Origin: Roseitalea sp. MMSF_3546
Lineage (GTDB): Bacteria > Pseudomonadota > Alphaproteobacteria > Rhizobiales > Rhizobiaceae
Direction of reading: 5' to 3'
NCBI RefSeq assembly: GCF_030732865.1
Contig: NZ_JASHKB010000013.1
Span: 41,120-105,119 of the forward strand
Length of the DNA stretch: 64,000 bases
Below, in pieces: positions 1-7,390 of this stretch. Below the pieces are notes generated by a model, which was not told the origin of the DNA, searched no databases, and saw only the letters and a program-made list of their open reading frames with translations. Position 1 is the first letter of the stretch, and the number at the start of each line of letters is the position of its first letter. Position numbers and translations under genes: made by a program.

Positions 1-33
1 CAGCTCTCGCTTCCCGGCCAGCAGGTGTCATGA
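1..33 (+). CDS. C-terminal end of an upstream gene, probably the metal ABC transporter ATPase (partial)
   Basis: The first 33 bases read in frame as ten codons (ending QVS) and a TGA that overlaps the ATG of the next gene in an ATGA arrangement. Too little is present to identify the protein. The assignment to an Mn/Zn-type ABC ATPase is inferred only from the usual order SBP-ATPase-permease-permease in this transporter family. Confidence 0.4.
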   Translation, partial: QLSLPGQQVS

Positions 34-1253
34 ACCCGCTCGCCGAGGCCCTCCTGTTGCAGGCGGGCTATAACGCCGCGCTGGTCGGCATCGGCGCCGG
101 CCTTCTGGGTTTCGCCGCGGGCGCGGCGGGCACCTTCCTGTTCCTGCGCAAGCGCGCGCTCGTCTCCGACGCGGTCGCCCATGCCACGCTCCCCGGCGTC
201 GGACTGGCCTTCATTGTCATGGTCATGGCCGGCGGCGACGGGCGCAACCTGCTCGGCCTGCTTGCCGGCTCGGCGGTCAGCGCCTGGGTCGGCCTGTGGC
301 TCGTGCAATGGATGACGCGGACGACGCGCCTGTCCGAGGACGCGGCGATCGGCGCGGTGCTGTCGGTCTTCTTCGGCCTGGGCATCGTCATCCTCACCGT
401 CATCCAGACCATGAGTTCGGGCCGGCAGGCGGGGCTGGAGAGCTTTCTTCTGGGCTCGACCGCCGGCATGCTGTTCAACGATGCGCTGATCATCGCGATC
501 GGCGGCTCGCTGGCGGTCATCGCGACATGGCTGCTGCGGCGGCCGATGACGCTGGTCTCGTTCGATCCCGACTACGCGGCCGCCTCGGGCACGAACGTCG
601 ACCGCATCGACCTGGCCATGATGGGCCTTGTCATGGCGGTCACGGTGATCGGCCTCAAGCTGGTCGGGCTGATCCTGATCATCGCGCTTTTGATCATCCC
701 GCCGGTGACGGCGCGGTTCTGGACCGAGCGCAGCGATCACGTGATCTGGTGGGCGGGCATCTTCGGCGGCGTGTCCGGCTATGTCGGCGCGGCGATTTCG
801 GCCTCCGCCCCGGCCCTGCCGACCGGTGCGATCATCGTGCTGGTCGCGGCCGGCCTGTTCGGCCTGTCGCTCCTGTTCGCGCCCGCGCGCGGCGTGGCGG
901 CGGCGGTGCTGCGTCACCGGCGCTTCCAGTGGCGCGTCCATCGCCGCCAGGGCCTGCTCGCAATGGCCCGGGCCGAGCCGATCCACGACCCGTTCACGCT
1001 GCGCGTTCTGGGTTCGGAGGGGCTGGTGCGCCGCGATGGCGTGCCGACCGATGCCGGCCGCGCCCAGGCCGCCAAGATCGCCCGCGACGAGCGGCGCTGG
1101 GACGTCGCCCGCCAGATCCACCTCGATGCCGGGCTGACCGGGCGCTATGACGGGCTGACGCCGATCGAGCAGGTGTTCACGCCCGACGAGATCGCCGAGT
1201 TCGACGCCCGCATCGGCGGACCGGCCCCGGTCGCCACGCAGGGTGGGCATTGA
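30..1253 (+). CDS. Metal (Mn/Zn/Fe) ABC transporter permease with C-terminal extension
   Basis: A 407-residue inner-membrane permease of the ABC-3 family (TroC/MntC/SitC type), with hydrophobic segments over roughly residues 10-290. The early stretch FLRKRALVSDAVAHATLPG is the family signature. After residue about 290 there is a soluble tail of about 110 residues (ARAEPIHDPFTLRVLGSEGLV and on) that resembles the winged-helix-like extension seen in some TroC homologues. Plain ZnuB-type permeases of about 280 residues lack it. The ATG overlaps the stop of the previous gene and the stop overlaps the next permease, so translation is probably coupled. The metal cannot be decided from sequence; manganese or iron is most usual for the extended type. 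Confidence 0.88.
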   Translation: MNPLAEALLLQAGYNAALVGIGAGLLGFAAGAAGTFLFLRKRALVSDAVAHATLPGVGLAFIVMVMAGGDGRNLLGLLAGSAVSAWVGLWLVQWMTRTTRLSEDAAIGAVLSVFFGLGIVILTVIQTMSSGRQAGLESFLLGSTAGMLFNDALIIAIGGSLAVIATWLLRRPMTLVSFDPDYAAASGTNVDRIDLAMMGLVMAVTVIGLKLVGLILIIALLIIPPVTARFWTERSDHVIWWAGIFGGVSGYVGAAISASAPALPTGAIIVLVAAGLFGLSLLFAPARGVAAAVLRHRRFQWRVHRRQGLLAMARAEPIHDPFTLRVLGSEGLVRRDGVPTDAGRAQAAKIARDERRWDVARQIHLDAGLTGRYDGLTPIEQVFTPDEIAEFDARIGGPAPVATQGGH

Positions 1254-2188
1254 TGGGCGCCCAGTTCGTTCAGTTCTCGCTGACGCCGATCCTGATCGGC
1301 ATTTTCGCGGCGATCGCCTGCGCGCTGCCGGGCAACTTCCTGGTGCTGCGGCGCCAGGCGCTGATCGGCGATGCGATCAGCCATGTCGTGCTGCCGGGCA
1401 TCGTCGTTGCGTTCCTTATCACCGGCACGGTCGCCGCAATTCCGATGCTGCTGGGCGCGGCCGGCGCGGCGATCGTCGCCGTCATCCTCATCGAGGCGAT
1501 CAAGCGGCTTGGCCGCATCGAGCCGGGCGCTGCGATGGGCGTGACCTTCACCACGCTATTCGCCGCCGGCGTGCTGCTGCTCGACCAGTCCGACACCTCC
1601 AATGTCCATCTCGATGTCGAACACGCGCTGATGGGCAATCTGGAAAGCCTGATCTGGTTTCGCGCCGAGGGCTGGCATTCGCTGTTCGATCCGGTGGCGC
1701 TCGCCGCCCTGCCCGACGAGTTGGGCCGCATTTTCGTCGTCTGCCTGCTGGTCATCGCGCTGACCGTCTTCTTCTGGCGGCCGCTCAAGATCTCGACCTT
1801 CGACGAGGGCTTCGCCCAGGCGCTGGGCCTGCCGGTCGGCGCCATGGGCTTCGGCCTGGTTGTCGTCGCCGCCATCGCCGCGGTCGCCGCCTTCGATGCG
1901 GTCGGCTCGATCATCGTGATCGCCATGTTCATCTGCCCGCCGGCGGCGGCACGGCTGATGACGAACTCGCTGGAGCGCCAGGTGTGGTGGAGCGTGGGCT
2001 TTGCGACGCTGGCGGCGATACTCGGCTATGTGTTCGCCGGCTACGGTCCGCTGTGGTTCGGCGGGCAGAACGCGGTCAGCGCCGCCGGCATGATCGCCGC
2101 CGTCTCCGGCGTCATCCTGGGCCTTGCCTGCCTGTACGGCCCGCACCGGTCGCGTGTCGGCGCCGCCCGACAGCAGGCCGATGCGTGA
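1253..2188 (+). CDS. Metal (Mn/Zn/Fe) ABC transporter permease, second subunit
   Basis: A 311-residue ABC-3 family permease (TroD/MntD type), the partner of the preceding permease. The signature LVLRRQALIGDAISHVVLPG lies near the N-terminus and several hydrophobic helices follow. A TTG at 1250 is also in frame, but the ATG at 1253, coupled to the upstream TGA, is the natural start. The two permeases would form a heterodimeric channel fed by a periplasmic metal-binding protein and ATPase encoded to the left of the window. The gene ends 15 bases before the convergent merR-type gene. Confidence 0.88.
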   Translation: MGAQFVQFSLTPILIGIFAAIACALPGNFLVLRRQALIGDAISHVVLPGIVVAFLITGTVAAIPMLLGAAGAAIVAVILIEAIKRLGRIEPGAAMGVTFTTLFAAGVLLLDQSDTSNVHLDVEHALMGNLESLIWFRAEGWHSLFDPVALAALPDELGRIFVVCLLVIALTVFFWRPLKISTFDEGFAQALGLPVGAMGFGLVVVAAIAAVAAFDAVGSIIVIAMFICPPAAARLMTNSLERQVWWSVGFATLAAILGYVFAGYGPLWFGGQNAVSAAGMIAAVSGVILGLACLYGPHRSRVGAARQQADA

Positions 2189-2203
2189 TCGTCCAGGTGG
2201 CGT

Positions 2204-2647
2204 TCAGCCGGCGCGGGCGGCGAGGTGGTCGTCGCCCTCGCAATGGGCGTGATCGCCGAGCGCCTCGATCACGCGGCAATCGGACACCGTGCCGCCCGAG
2301 CATTGCGCGATCATGCGTTCGAGTTCGCCCTTGAGCGCCGTCAGCCGCCGGATGCGCCGCTCGACCTCGCCCAGCTGCGTGCGCGCGATGTCGTCGACCG
2401 CCCGGCACGAGGCCTCCGGCGTGTCGGCGAGGCTGAGAAGGTCGCGTACCGCCTCCAGCGGAAAGCCCATGTCGCGGGCATGGCGGATGAACAGCAGCCG
2501 GTCGATATCGGTCTTCCGGTAGACCCGATGATTGCCCTGCGAGCGCTCGGGTGGCCGCAACAGCCCGATCTGCTCGTAATAGCGGATGGTCTGCACCTTG
2601 CACTGGGTGGCCTCCGCCACCCGCCCGATCGTCAGCGCCTGCGCCAT
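2204..2647 (-). CDS. MerR-family heavy-metal-responsive regulator
   Basis: A 147-residue MerR-family activator. The N-terminal winged helix (TIGRVAEATQCKVQTIRYYE) is followed by a dimerisation helix and a metal-binding C-terminus. Cysteines sit in ASCRAVDDIA (equivalent to the first ZntR ligand) and in the loop QCSGGTVSDCRVIEAL, with a terminal HAHC. This is the ZntR/CadR/PbrR layout and points to a soft or divalent metal such as Zn, Cd, Pb or Co. It is divergent from the cation-efflux gene, and a typical MerR promoter lies between them. It probably controls that gene and itself. Confidence 0.9.
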   Translation of the reverse strand: MAQALTIGRVAEATQCKVQTIRYYEQIGLLRPPERSQGNHRVYRKTDIDRLLFIRHARDMGFPLEAVRDLLSLADTPEASCRAVDDIARTQLGEVERRIRRLTALKGELERMIAQCSGGTVSDCRVIEALGDHAHCEGDDHLAARAG

Positions 2648-2659
2648 GATGATTGCCTC

Positions 2660-2690
2660 TTGAACCTACAGTTACTGTAGATAGTAGGTC
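2660..2690 (+). promoter_or_regulatory. MerR-type promoter and operator for the cation-efflux gene
   Basis: A -35 like TTGAAC (2660-2665) is separated by 19 bp from a -10 like TAGGTC (2685-2690). The spacer holds the inverted repeat CTACAG-TTA-CTGTAG (2666-2680). The over-long 19-bp spacer filled by a dyad is the hallmark of promoters that MerR-family activators untwist on metal binding. It drives transcription towards the transporter at 2799. Confidence 0.8.
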
Positions 2691-2798
2691 ATGGGGACCG
2701 GTAGGAAAAGCACCCCTCGAATGGGGTGCGCCGACATCGATCCCGGTCCGCCCCGCAGTCATGCGCGCACGGACCCGGCGTCGCAAGGAGTGCTCACG

Positions 2799-3431
2799 AT
2801 GGCCGCAGGCTGCTGCAATCATCAACCGAAATTCGATGGCATGTCGGCCGGCTTTCGCCGCGCGCTGTGGATCGTCATCGCGATCAATGCGGTGATGTTC
2901 GCGGTCGAGATGACGGCGGGCTCGCTGGCCGGCTCGCAGGCGCTGAAGGCCGACGCGCTCGACTTTCTGGGCGACACGCTGACCTACGGCATCAGCCTGT
3001 TCGTGCTCGGCATGTCGCTGCGCGTGCGCGCCACCGCGGCCCTGTTCAAGGGGCTGAGCCTGGCCGCGATGGGAACCTGGGTCCTGGGCTCGACGGCCTA
3101 TCAGGTGCTGGTGCTCGGGGTGCCGAGCGCGCCGGTGATGGGCGTGGTCGGCTTTCTGGCGCTCGCCGCCAACATGGCCAGCGTGCTGGTGCTGATGCGC
3201 TACAAGGACGGCGATGCCAATGTGCGCTCGGTCTGGCTGTGCAGCCGCAACGATGCGATCGGCAATGTGGCCGTGATGGGTGCCGCCGCCGGCGTGTTCG
3301 TCACCGGCACGGCCTGGCCGGACCTCGTCGTCGCCGCGTTGATGGCTGGGCTGTTCCTGTGGTCGTCGGTCCAGATCATCCGCCAGGCGCTCGACGAGCG
3401 CCGCGAGGGGCTGGCGGCCGGCCTGGCTTGA
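2799..3431 (+). CDS. Cation transporter (cation diffusion facilitator-like efflux protein)
   Basis: A 210-residue membrane protein with about six hydrophobic segments. It resembles the short cation transporters found next to MerR regulators. Acidic residues expected of metal sites occur in the second helix (KADALDFLGD) and in the fifth-helix stretch CSRNDAIGN. The N-terminus MAAGCCNHQPK carries a Cys-Cys-Asn-His that could take up metal. The start at 2799 is preceded by AAGGAG (2785-2790). A longer in-frame start at 2691 would overlap the MerR promoter and is rejected. It likely exports a heavy metal in response to the divergent regulator. Confidence 0.85.
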   Translation: MAAGCCNHQPKFDGMSAGFRRALWIVIAINAVMFAVEMTAGSLAGSQALKADALDFLGDTLTYGISLFVLGMSLRVRATAALFKGLSLAAMGTWVLGSTAYQVLVLGVPSAPVMGVVGFLALAANMASVLVLMRYKDGDANVRSVWLCSRNDAIGNVAVMGAAAGVFVTGTAWPDLVVAALMAGLFLWSSVQIIRQALDERREGLAAGLA

Positions 3432-3453
3432 TCGCGGCGACCGGCCCGGCCGA

Positions 3454-4725
3454 TCAGAACAGGCGCCGGGCGTAGGCGGTCAGCTTGAAGAGGTCGGCCC
3501 TGCTCGTCTCGCCTTCGACGCCGTAATAGTCGGCCTTGCCGATATCGACGTAGTAGCTGCCGTCGAGACCGACCTGAAGGCCCGGGGCGGGCATGTATTC
3601 GCTGCCCAGCGAGGCCAGAATGCCGCTCGGCTTCCATTCGAGCGTGTTGGCCTTCGTGGCGAGCGAGATGCCCGAGACGGTGGCCGTCGACTTCAGATCG
3701 TTGCGCCAGACATGTTCGTAGGACGCAAGCAGCGAATAGCCGCGTGTCTTGACCAGCGTGCCGTCTCCGTCGACCAGATAGTCGCTGGCAAAGGGCAGGC
3801 CGCCCAGATAGGACACGCCGCCTTCGGCATAGGCGCCCGAGACGATGAAACGGCCGAACCTGCCGGCGATCTTGGTGCGGTATTCGAGCCCGGCGGAGAC
3901 GGCAAAGCCCAGTTCGTCCTCGGGCACGCCGCAGCATTCGGTTTGCCGGTCGTCGCTGAGATGGATCAGCGCGGCGCTGAGCTGGGCGGCGCCCCGGCGC
4001 GGATCGTCGATTCGCGCGGCAACGACCAGATTGGGCAGCGTGCGCGAGCCGCGCAGGGCCCACACGCCCTCCTCGGCGCGCCGCGCCGCATCGTCCTCCA
4101 GCGAGACCGTCAGGCTGCCGCGCTCGCCGAACCGGTGGGTATAGGCGACAAGGTCGGTGATCGCGTTGGACGCATAGCCGGCGGTGTAGCTGAGGCCCGG
4201 CGAGAAGTCGAAGAACGAGCCGAGCCGCCCGGCGGTGAAGCCGGCAAGCTGGACGAAGGCCTTGTCGACGAAGATGGTGTCGTCGCTTTCGGGCTCGAGC
4301 GTGCCGCGCAGGCTCAAAACGCCGAGCAGCGGGCCGTTTTCGGTCTCCGTGGCCGAGGTGAAGGTGACGATCGCGTCCGTCTCGAATGCACCGACATCGT
4401 CCTCGGCCGGCACCAGATCGTAGATGATGAAGGGCTCGCCGGTCACATAGGTCGTCTCGGCGAACAGGTCCTGCTGGCCGAAACCGGCCTTTTGGCTGAC
4501 TTCGACCTGTCCGCTTATGCGCAGACAGGTCCCGGTGCCGGGCTGCCGGACAAAGCCCGGGCCGAATTGCAGGCATGGCTCGACGGCGCGCGTCGGCGAC
4601 GGCTCGGCGATGAGCTGGGGCGGACGATCCGCAAGGGCCGGTGCGACGACCGGTACCCATAGCTGTCCGATGCCGAGCACGGCGACCAGGCCCGCGGCAC
4701 CGCGTGCGCCCATTCGATGTCCCAT
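3454..4725 (-). CDS. Outer-membrane porin, Porin_2 (alphaproteobacterial) family
   Basis: A 423-residue protein. A signal peptide of about 32 residues ends in VVAPALA. It is followed by the family marks CLQFGPGF and PGTGTCLRISG, whose two cysteines likely form a disulfide, then alternating beta strands and a C-terminal phenylalanine (ARRLF), as expected for an outer-membrane barrel. The start has GAGGA 4 bases upstream. The length is within the usual range for rhizobial Omp2-type porins. It forms general diffusion channels. It stands alone and its 244-bp upstream region is AT-rich compared with its surroundings. Confidence 0.85.
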   Translation of the reverse strand: MGHRMGARGAAGLVAVLGIGQLWVPVVAPALADRPPQLIAEPSPTRAVEPCLQFGPGFVRQPGTGTCLRISGQVEVSQKAGFGQQDLFAETTYVTGEPFIIYDLVPAEDDVGAFETDAIVTFTSATETENGPLLGVLSLRGTLEPESDDTIFVDKAFVQLAGFTAGRLGSFFDFSPGLSYTAGYASNAITDLVAYTHRFGERGSLTVSLEDDAARRAEEGVWALRGSRTLPNLVVAARIDDPRRGAAQLSAALIHLSDDRQTECCGVPEDELGFAVSAGLEYRTKIAGRFGRFIVSGAYAEGGVSYLGGLPFASDYLVDGDGTLVKTRGYSLLASYEHVWRNDLKSTATVSGISLATKANTLEWKPSGILASLGSEYMPAPGLQVGLDGSYYVDIGKADYYGVEGETSRADLFKLTAYARRLF

Positions 4726-4876
4726 TGATTCCTCGCCCTGTCGCCGCGCACTCGCCTGTTTGCCGGTTGCACCGCTTCGACCCGACTACAGCGTCGTTTA
4801 CGCAATGTTAAAATTCTAATAAATCTGACTACATTAAAGTTAACACGCGGTAAACGAGTATTGCGTTCTGAATTCC

Positions 4877-4904
4877 TTGACGCATATTAAGCTTTCGTTA
4901 ATTC
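4877..4904 (+). promoter_or_regulatory. Possible sigma-70-type promoter of the curlin cluster
   Basis: The 4726-4969 gap is distinctly AT-rich. Within it TTGACG (4877-4882) lies 16 bp before TAATTC (4899-4904), facing the curlin gene at 4970. The match is moderate and other AT-rich hexamers nearby could serve. The gap also has to hold the porin promoter on the other strand. Confidence 0.35.
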
Positions 4905-4969
4905 TCATGTTCACGGGGACTGCAACAAAAGCAATACGGCCCCGCAAACCAACCAATGAGGATGCGTCT

Positions 4970-5569
4970 ATGAAACAGACACTTCTAGCTACCGCAGCTG
5001 CCGCTGCGTTCATGGTGGTTTCGGGTTCTGCCTTCGCGCAAAACACCGCCATCATCGTCGACCACGGCTACGGCAATAAGGCCTATATCGACCAGAAGGG
5101 CCACGAGAACGCGGCCGTCGGGTATCAGTATGGCACGAAGGGCCGGATCACGACCAAGCAGACCGGCACGTACAACTACGTGGAAGGCACCCAGAAGGGC
5201 TATCGCAACTCCATGAGCGCCAGCCAGTACGGCAAGGTCAACCAGGCCGACGGCTATCAGGGCGGCAGCAAGGAGCACATGTCGATCAAGCAGGTCGGCA
5301 AGTACAACTCCGCCTACGGCGCCCAGTATGGCGGCCGCAACACCATGACGACCGGTCAGGTCGGCTATGAGAACAAGGCGGTCGGCTACCAGGACGGCTA
5401 CAAGAACCGGATGGGCATCGGCCAGTACGGCTACGACAACGCCGCTGGCGTGACGACCAAGGGCTATGGCGGTCGCGTCTCGGTGGGGCAGACCGGTTCG
5501 AAGAACTATCTGGAAGGCATCATGGGCGGCAAGCGCAACGCCATCCACGGCTGGCAACGCAAGAAGTAG
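4970..5569 (+). CDS. Major curlin-like amyloid subunit with seven 22-residue repeats
   Basis: A 199-residue secreted protein. The signal peptide (residues 1-23) ends SGSAFA. Residues 38-191 are seven consecutive repeats of exactly 22 residues, each of the form xxxxQxGxxNxAxGxQxGxxNx. This is a doubled curlin repeat, predicted to stack as beta-strand-turn-beta-strand units in an extracellular amyloid fibre (CsgA-like). E. coli CsgA has five less regular repeats. The protein is rich in Lys, Tyr, Gly, Asn and Gln and looks basic. ATG 4970 has AGGA about 8 bases upstream. A longer frame from 4877 lacks support. It heads a row of four curlin-type genes. The secretion genes csgG, csgE and csgF are not in the window. 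Confidence 0.85.
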   Translation: MKQTLLATAAAAAFMVVSGSAFAQNTAIIVDHGYGNKAYIDQKGHENAAVGYQYGTKGRITTKQTGTYNYVEGTQKGYRNSMSASQYGKVNQADGYQGGSKEHMSIKQVGKYNSAYGAQYGGRNTMTTGQVGYENKAVGYQDGYKNRMGIGQYGYDNAAGVTTKGYGGRVSVGQTGSKNYLEGIMGGKRNAIHGWQRKK

Positions 5570-5587
5570 GGCGGCCCTGGTTCACGC

Positions 5588-5609
5588 GGGAGGCGGTTCG
5601 CCGCCTCCC
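5588..5609 (+). terminator. Strong hairpin with UUCG loop after the major curlin gene
   Basis: A perfect 9-bp stem (GGGAGGCGG / CCGCCTCCC) closes a TTCG tetraloop 18 bases after the curlin stop. It is not followed by a long T-run, so it may act as a partial terminator or an mRNA 3'-end protector that keeps the first gene's transcript more abundant than the minor subunits downstream. Confidence 0.6.
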
Positions 5610-5637
5610 CATTTCGCAATCGGTCGGGAGTGGGCAG

Positions 5638-6003
5638 ATGAGAAAGACAACGCCGATCGTGTGCGTGGCGCTGATGTTCGGCGCGCCGGCGTCCACGGTC
5701 TGGGCCGAACCGGCGGACACCACGGTCTACCGGCAGAATGCGCCGGTCAACGTCAAGGTGCTGGTGCTCGCCGGGCCGGCGGCCGACGACAATGTGCGCA
5801 TCGAGCAGACCGGCCGCTTCAACGCCGCAGCGGTCGTCTCCCGGCAGGGCGGTGGTTACACCGCGATCTACCAGTCCGGGATGGGCAATTCGGCGTTCGG
5901 CGGGCGCGGCGGACGGAACTCGGACACGCAGATCCATCAGGTCCAGACCTTCGAGCCGCCGGCGTTCGAGCCGCGCCGGTCGGGCATCTGGAGGCGGCGG
6001 TGA
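5638..6003 (+). CDS. Minor curlin-like protein (CsgB-like candidate)
   Basis: A 121-residue secreted protein whose signal peptide ends STVWA. The middle holds two or three irregular curlin-type units (NVRIEQTGRFN, YTAIYQSGMGNSAF, GGRGGRNSDTQ). The C-terminus FEPPAFEPRRSGIWRRR is Pro/Arg-rich and not repeat-like. Fewer and looser repeats than in the first gene fit a nucleator or surface-anchor role like CsgB. That role is inferred from position and repeat number only. The ATG is preceded by GGGAG. The stop overlaps the GTG of the next gene (GTGA). Confidence 0.7.
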   Translation: MRKTTPIVCVALMFGAPASTVWAEPADTTVYRQNAPVNVKVLVLAGPAADDNVRIEQTGRFNAAAVVSRQGGGYTAIYQSGMGNSAFGGRGGRNSDTQIHQVQTFEPPAFEPRRSGIWRRR

Positions 6004-6254
6004 CCGGCCCCGCACGGCTCGGCATCGCACTTGTGGCGGCCGGCAGCGTGCTCGCCGGCGGCGCTGTGGCCGGCGAGAAACGCTTCGTGCTGGAAAGCGG
6101 CGACAACACCGCGGTGCTGCTTCTGCCCGAGGGCGAAGCGGGGCGGATCGCGATCGAACGTGACGCCGGGGGCGGTACGATCCGCATCGAGGATGAAGGC
6201 TCGGGCAACAGCTTCACCTTCATGCAACTGCCGGCCGAGGCGACCGGCGACTGA
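6000..6254 (+). CDS. Small secreted protein of the curlin cluster, function unknown
   Basis: An 84-residue reading frame starting at GTG 6000, which overlaps the upstream stop. It has a clear signal peptide (LGIALVAAGSVLAGGAVAG) and a short mature domain with glimpses of curlin-like spacing (ESGDNTAV, DEGSGNSF). Position and translational coupling tie it to the fibre cluster. It could be a minor subunit or a CsgC/CsgH-like assembly factor, but no diagnostic CsgH motif could be recognised. Confidence 0.6.
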   Translation: MTGPARLGIALVAAGSVLAGGAVAGEKRFVLESGDNTAVLLLPEGEAGRIAIERDAGGGTIRIEDEGSGNSFTFMQLPAEATGD

Positions 6255-6312
6255 TACCGGCAAGGCCAGAGGGTGTCGCAGACGCACCCGGCCGAACGAC
6301 AGGGAAAGCGAC

Positions 6313-6768
6313 ATGTTCAACACGACGACCATTGCAGCCGCGCTGCTGTTCGCCACGGCCCTGCCGGCCATGGCGGGCGATGCCAGCGTCATCCGGCGCA
6401 CCCAGACCGGCATCGTCAACATCGCCGAGATCGACCAGAGCGCGCGCCACAACCAGCTCGAGCTCAACCAGTTCGGCGCGCGCAACATCGCCTCTGTGCG
6501 CCAGCGCGGACAGACCAACAGCGCGCAGGTGCTGCAGGTCGGCCGTTACAACACGTCGTCGATCGCCCAGGATGGCGACCGCAATTCGGCCACGCTCACC
6601 CAGCGCGGCGATGTCAACGAGCAGGCGATCATGCAGACCGGTCGCATCAGCCGCAGCACGGTCACGCAGATGGGCGAGACCAACTACCTGACCACCTACA
6701 CCAATGGCGGCGTGAGCGCGCTGATCATCGAGCAGACGCTCAAGCCGCGCGGCATCTTCCGCAGGTAG
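6313..6768 (+). CDS. Curlin-like repeat protein with 11-residue units
   Basis: A 151-residue secreted protein; the signal peptide ends LPAMA. From about residue 30 it consists of some nine to ten tandem 11-residue half-units of the pattern xxxxQxGxxNx (examples: QLELNQFGARN, IASVRQRGQTN, SAQVLQVGRYN, SATLTQRGDVN), then an irregular C-terminal tail ending in RGIFRR. The unit is half the 22-residue repeat of the first gene and is typical of CsgA/CsgB proteins. It is rich in Arg where the first gene uses Lys. Probably a second fibre subunit or a nucleator. Confidence 0.8.
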   Translation: MFNTTTIAAALLFATALPAMAGDASVIRRTQTGIVNIAEIDQSARHNQLELNQFGARNIASVRQRGQTNSAQVLQVGRYNTSSIAQDGDRNSATLTQRGDVNEQAIMQTGRISRSTVTQMGETNYLTTYTNGGVSALIIEQTLKPRGIFRR

Positions 6769-6789
6769 AGCTGCGCAATGCCCGCCCGG

Positions 6790-7266
6790 TCATCGTCCGT
6801 CGATTTCGGGCGTGGCCGGCGGTCCGCCCTGCAGGTCGGTGATCAGCGCCTTCATCTCGGCAATTTCCAGCCTTTGCGCCTCGATGATCTCGTTGGCGAG
6901 ATCGCGCACGCGTGGATCGGAGATTTCGGCGCGTTCGCTGGTCAGGATGGCGATGGAGTGGTGCGGGATCATCGCGCGCATGTAGGAGATGTCCTGCACC
7001 GTCGTCTGGCTGCGCAGCAGGAACAGGGCGACGACGAAAACCACGAGGCTGCCGGCATAGATGGCGATGTTCGCCGCGCGGCTCGTATACATGGCGAGCA
7101 TGAAGCTGAGCATGATCACCGCCATCGCCGCGCCCATATAAAGCGCCATATAGGTGCGCGTCTCGCTGTAATACACGTGGTCGAGCGCGAAGGTGTTCAG
7201 ATACATCAGGACGAACATGACCACCGTCGACGTGCCGATCATCCCGAAAAAGCGCCAGTAGGACAT
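6790..7266 (-). CDS. DUF305-containing membrane protein
   Basis: A 158-residue protein with three to four N-terminal hydrophobic segments (residues 5-95), followed by the DUF305 signature YMRAMIPHHSIAILTSERA. The paired His and Met residues suggest metal, possibly copper, handling outside the membrane. The family is often near copper genes, but none is adjacent here. The ATG at 7266 has GGAGGG 7 bases upstream. A longer frame to 7341 has no such site. It may be a separate unit downstream of the sugar operon on the same strand. Confidence 0.8.
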   Translation of the reverse strand: MSYWRFFGMIGTSTVVMFVLMYLNTFALDHVYYSETRTYMALYMGAAMAVIMLSFMLAMYTSRAANIAIYAGSLVVFVVALFLLRSQTTVQDISYMRAMIPHHSIAILTSERAEISDPRVRDLANEIIEAQRLEIAEMKALITDLQGGPPATPEIDGR

Positions 7267-7390
7267 CTTGCCCTCCTTGTTCTTGGTCTTGGCTTTCAGG
7301 GCCATAACGGCATTCCAGCGCAGGAAGGTTGCGCGGCGCACGTCGATTTCCCGACGCCGTGCCCCGTGGGCGCGGCCCCATGGCGCGCCG

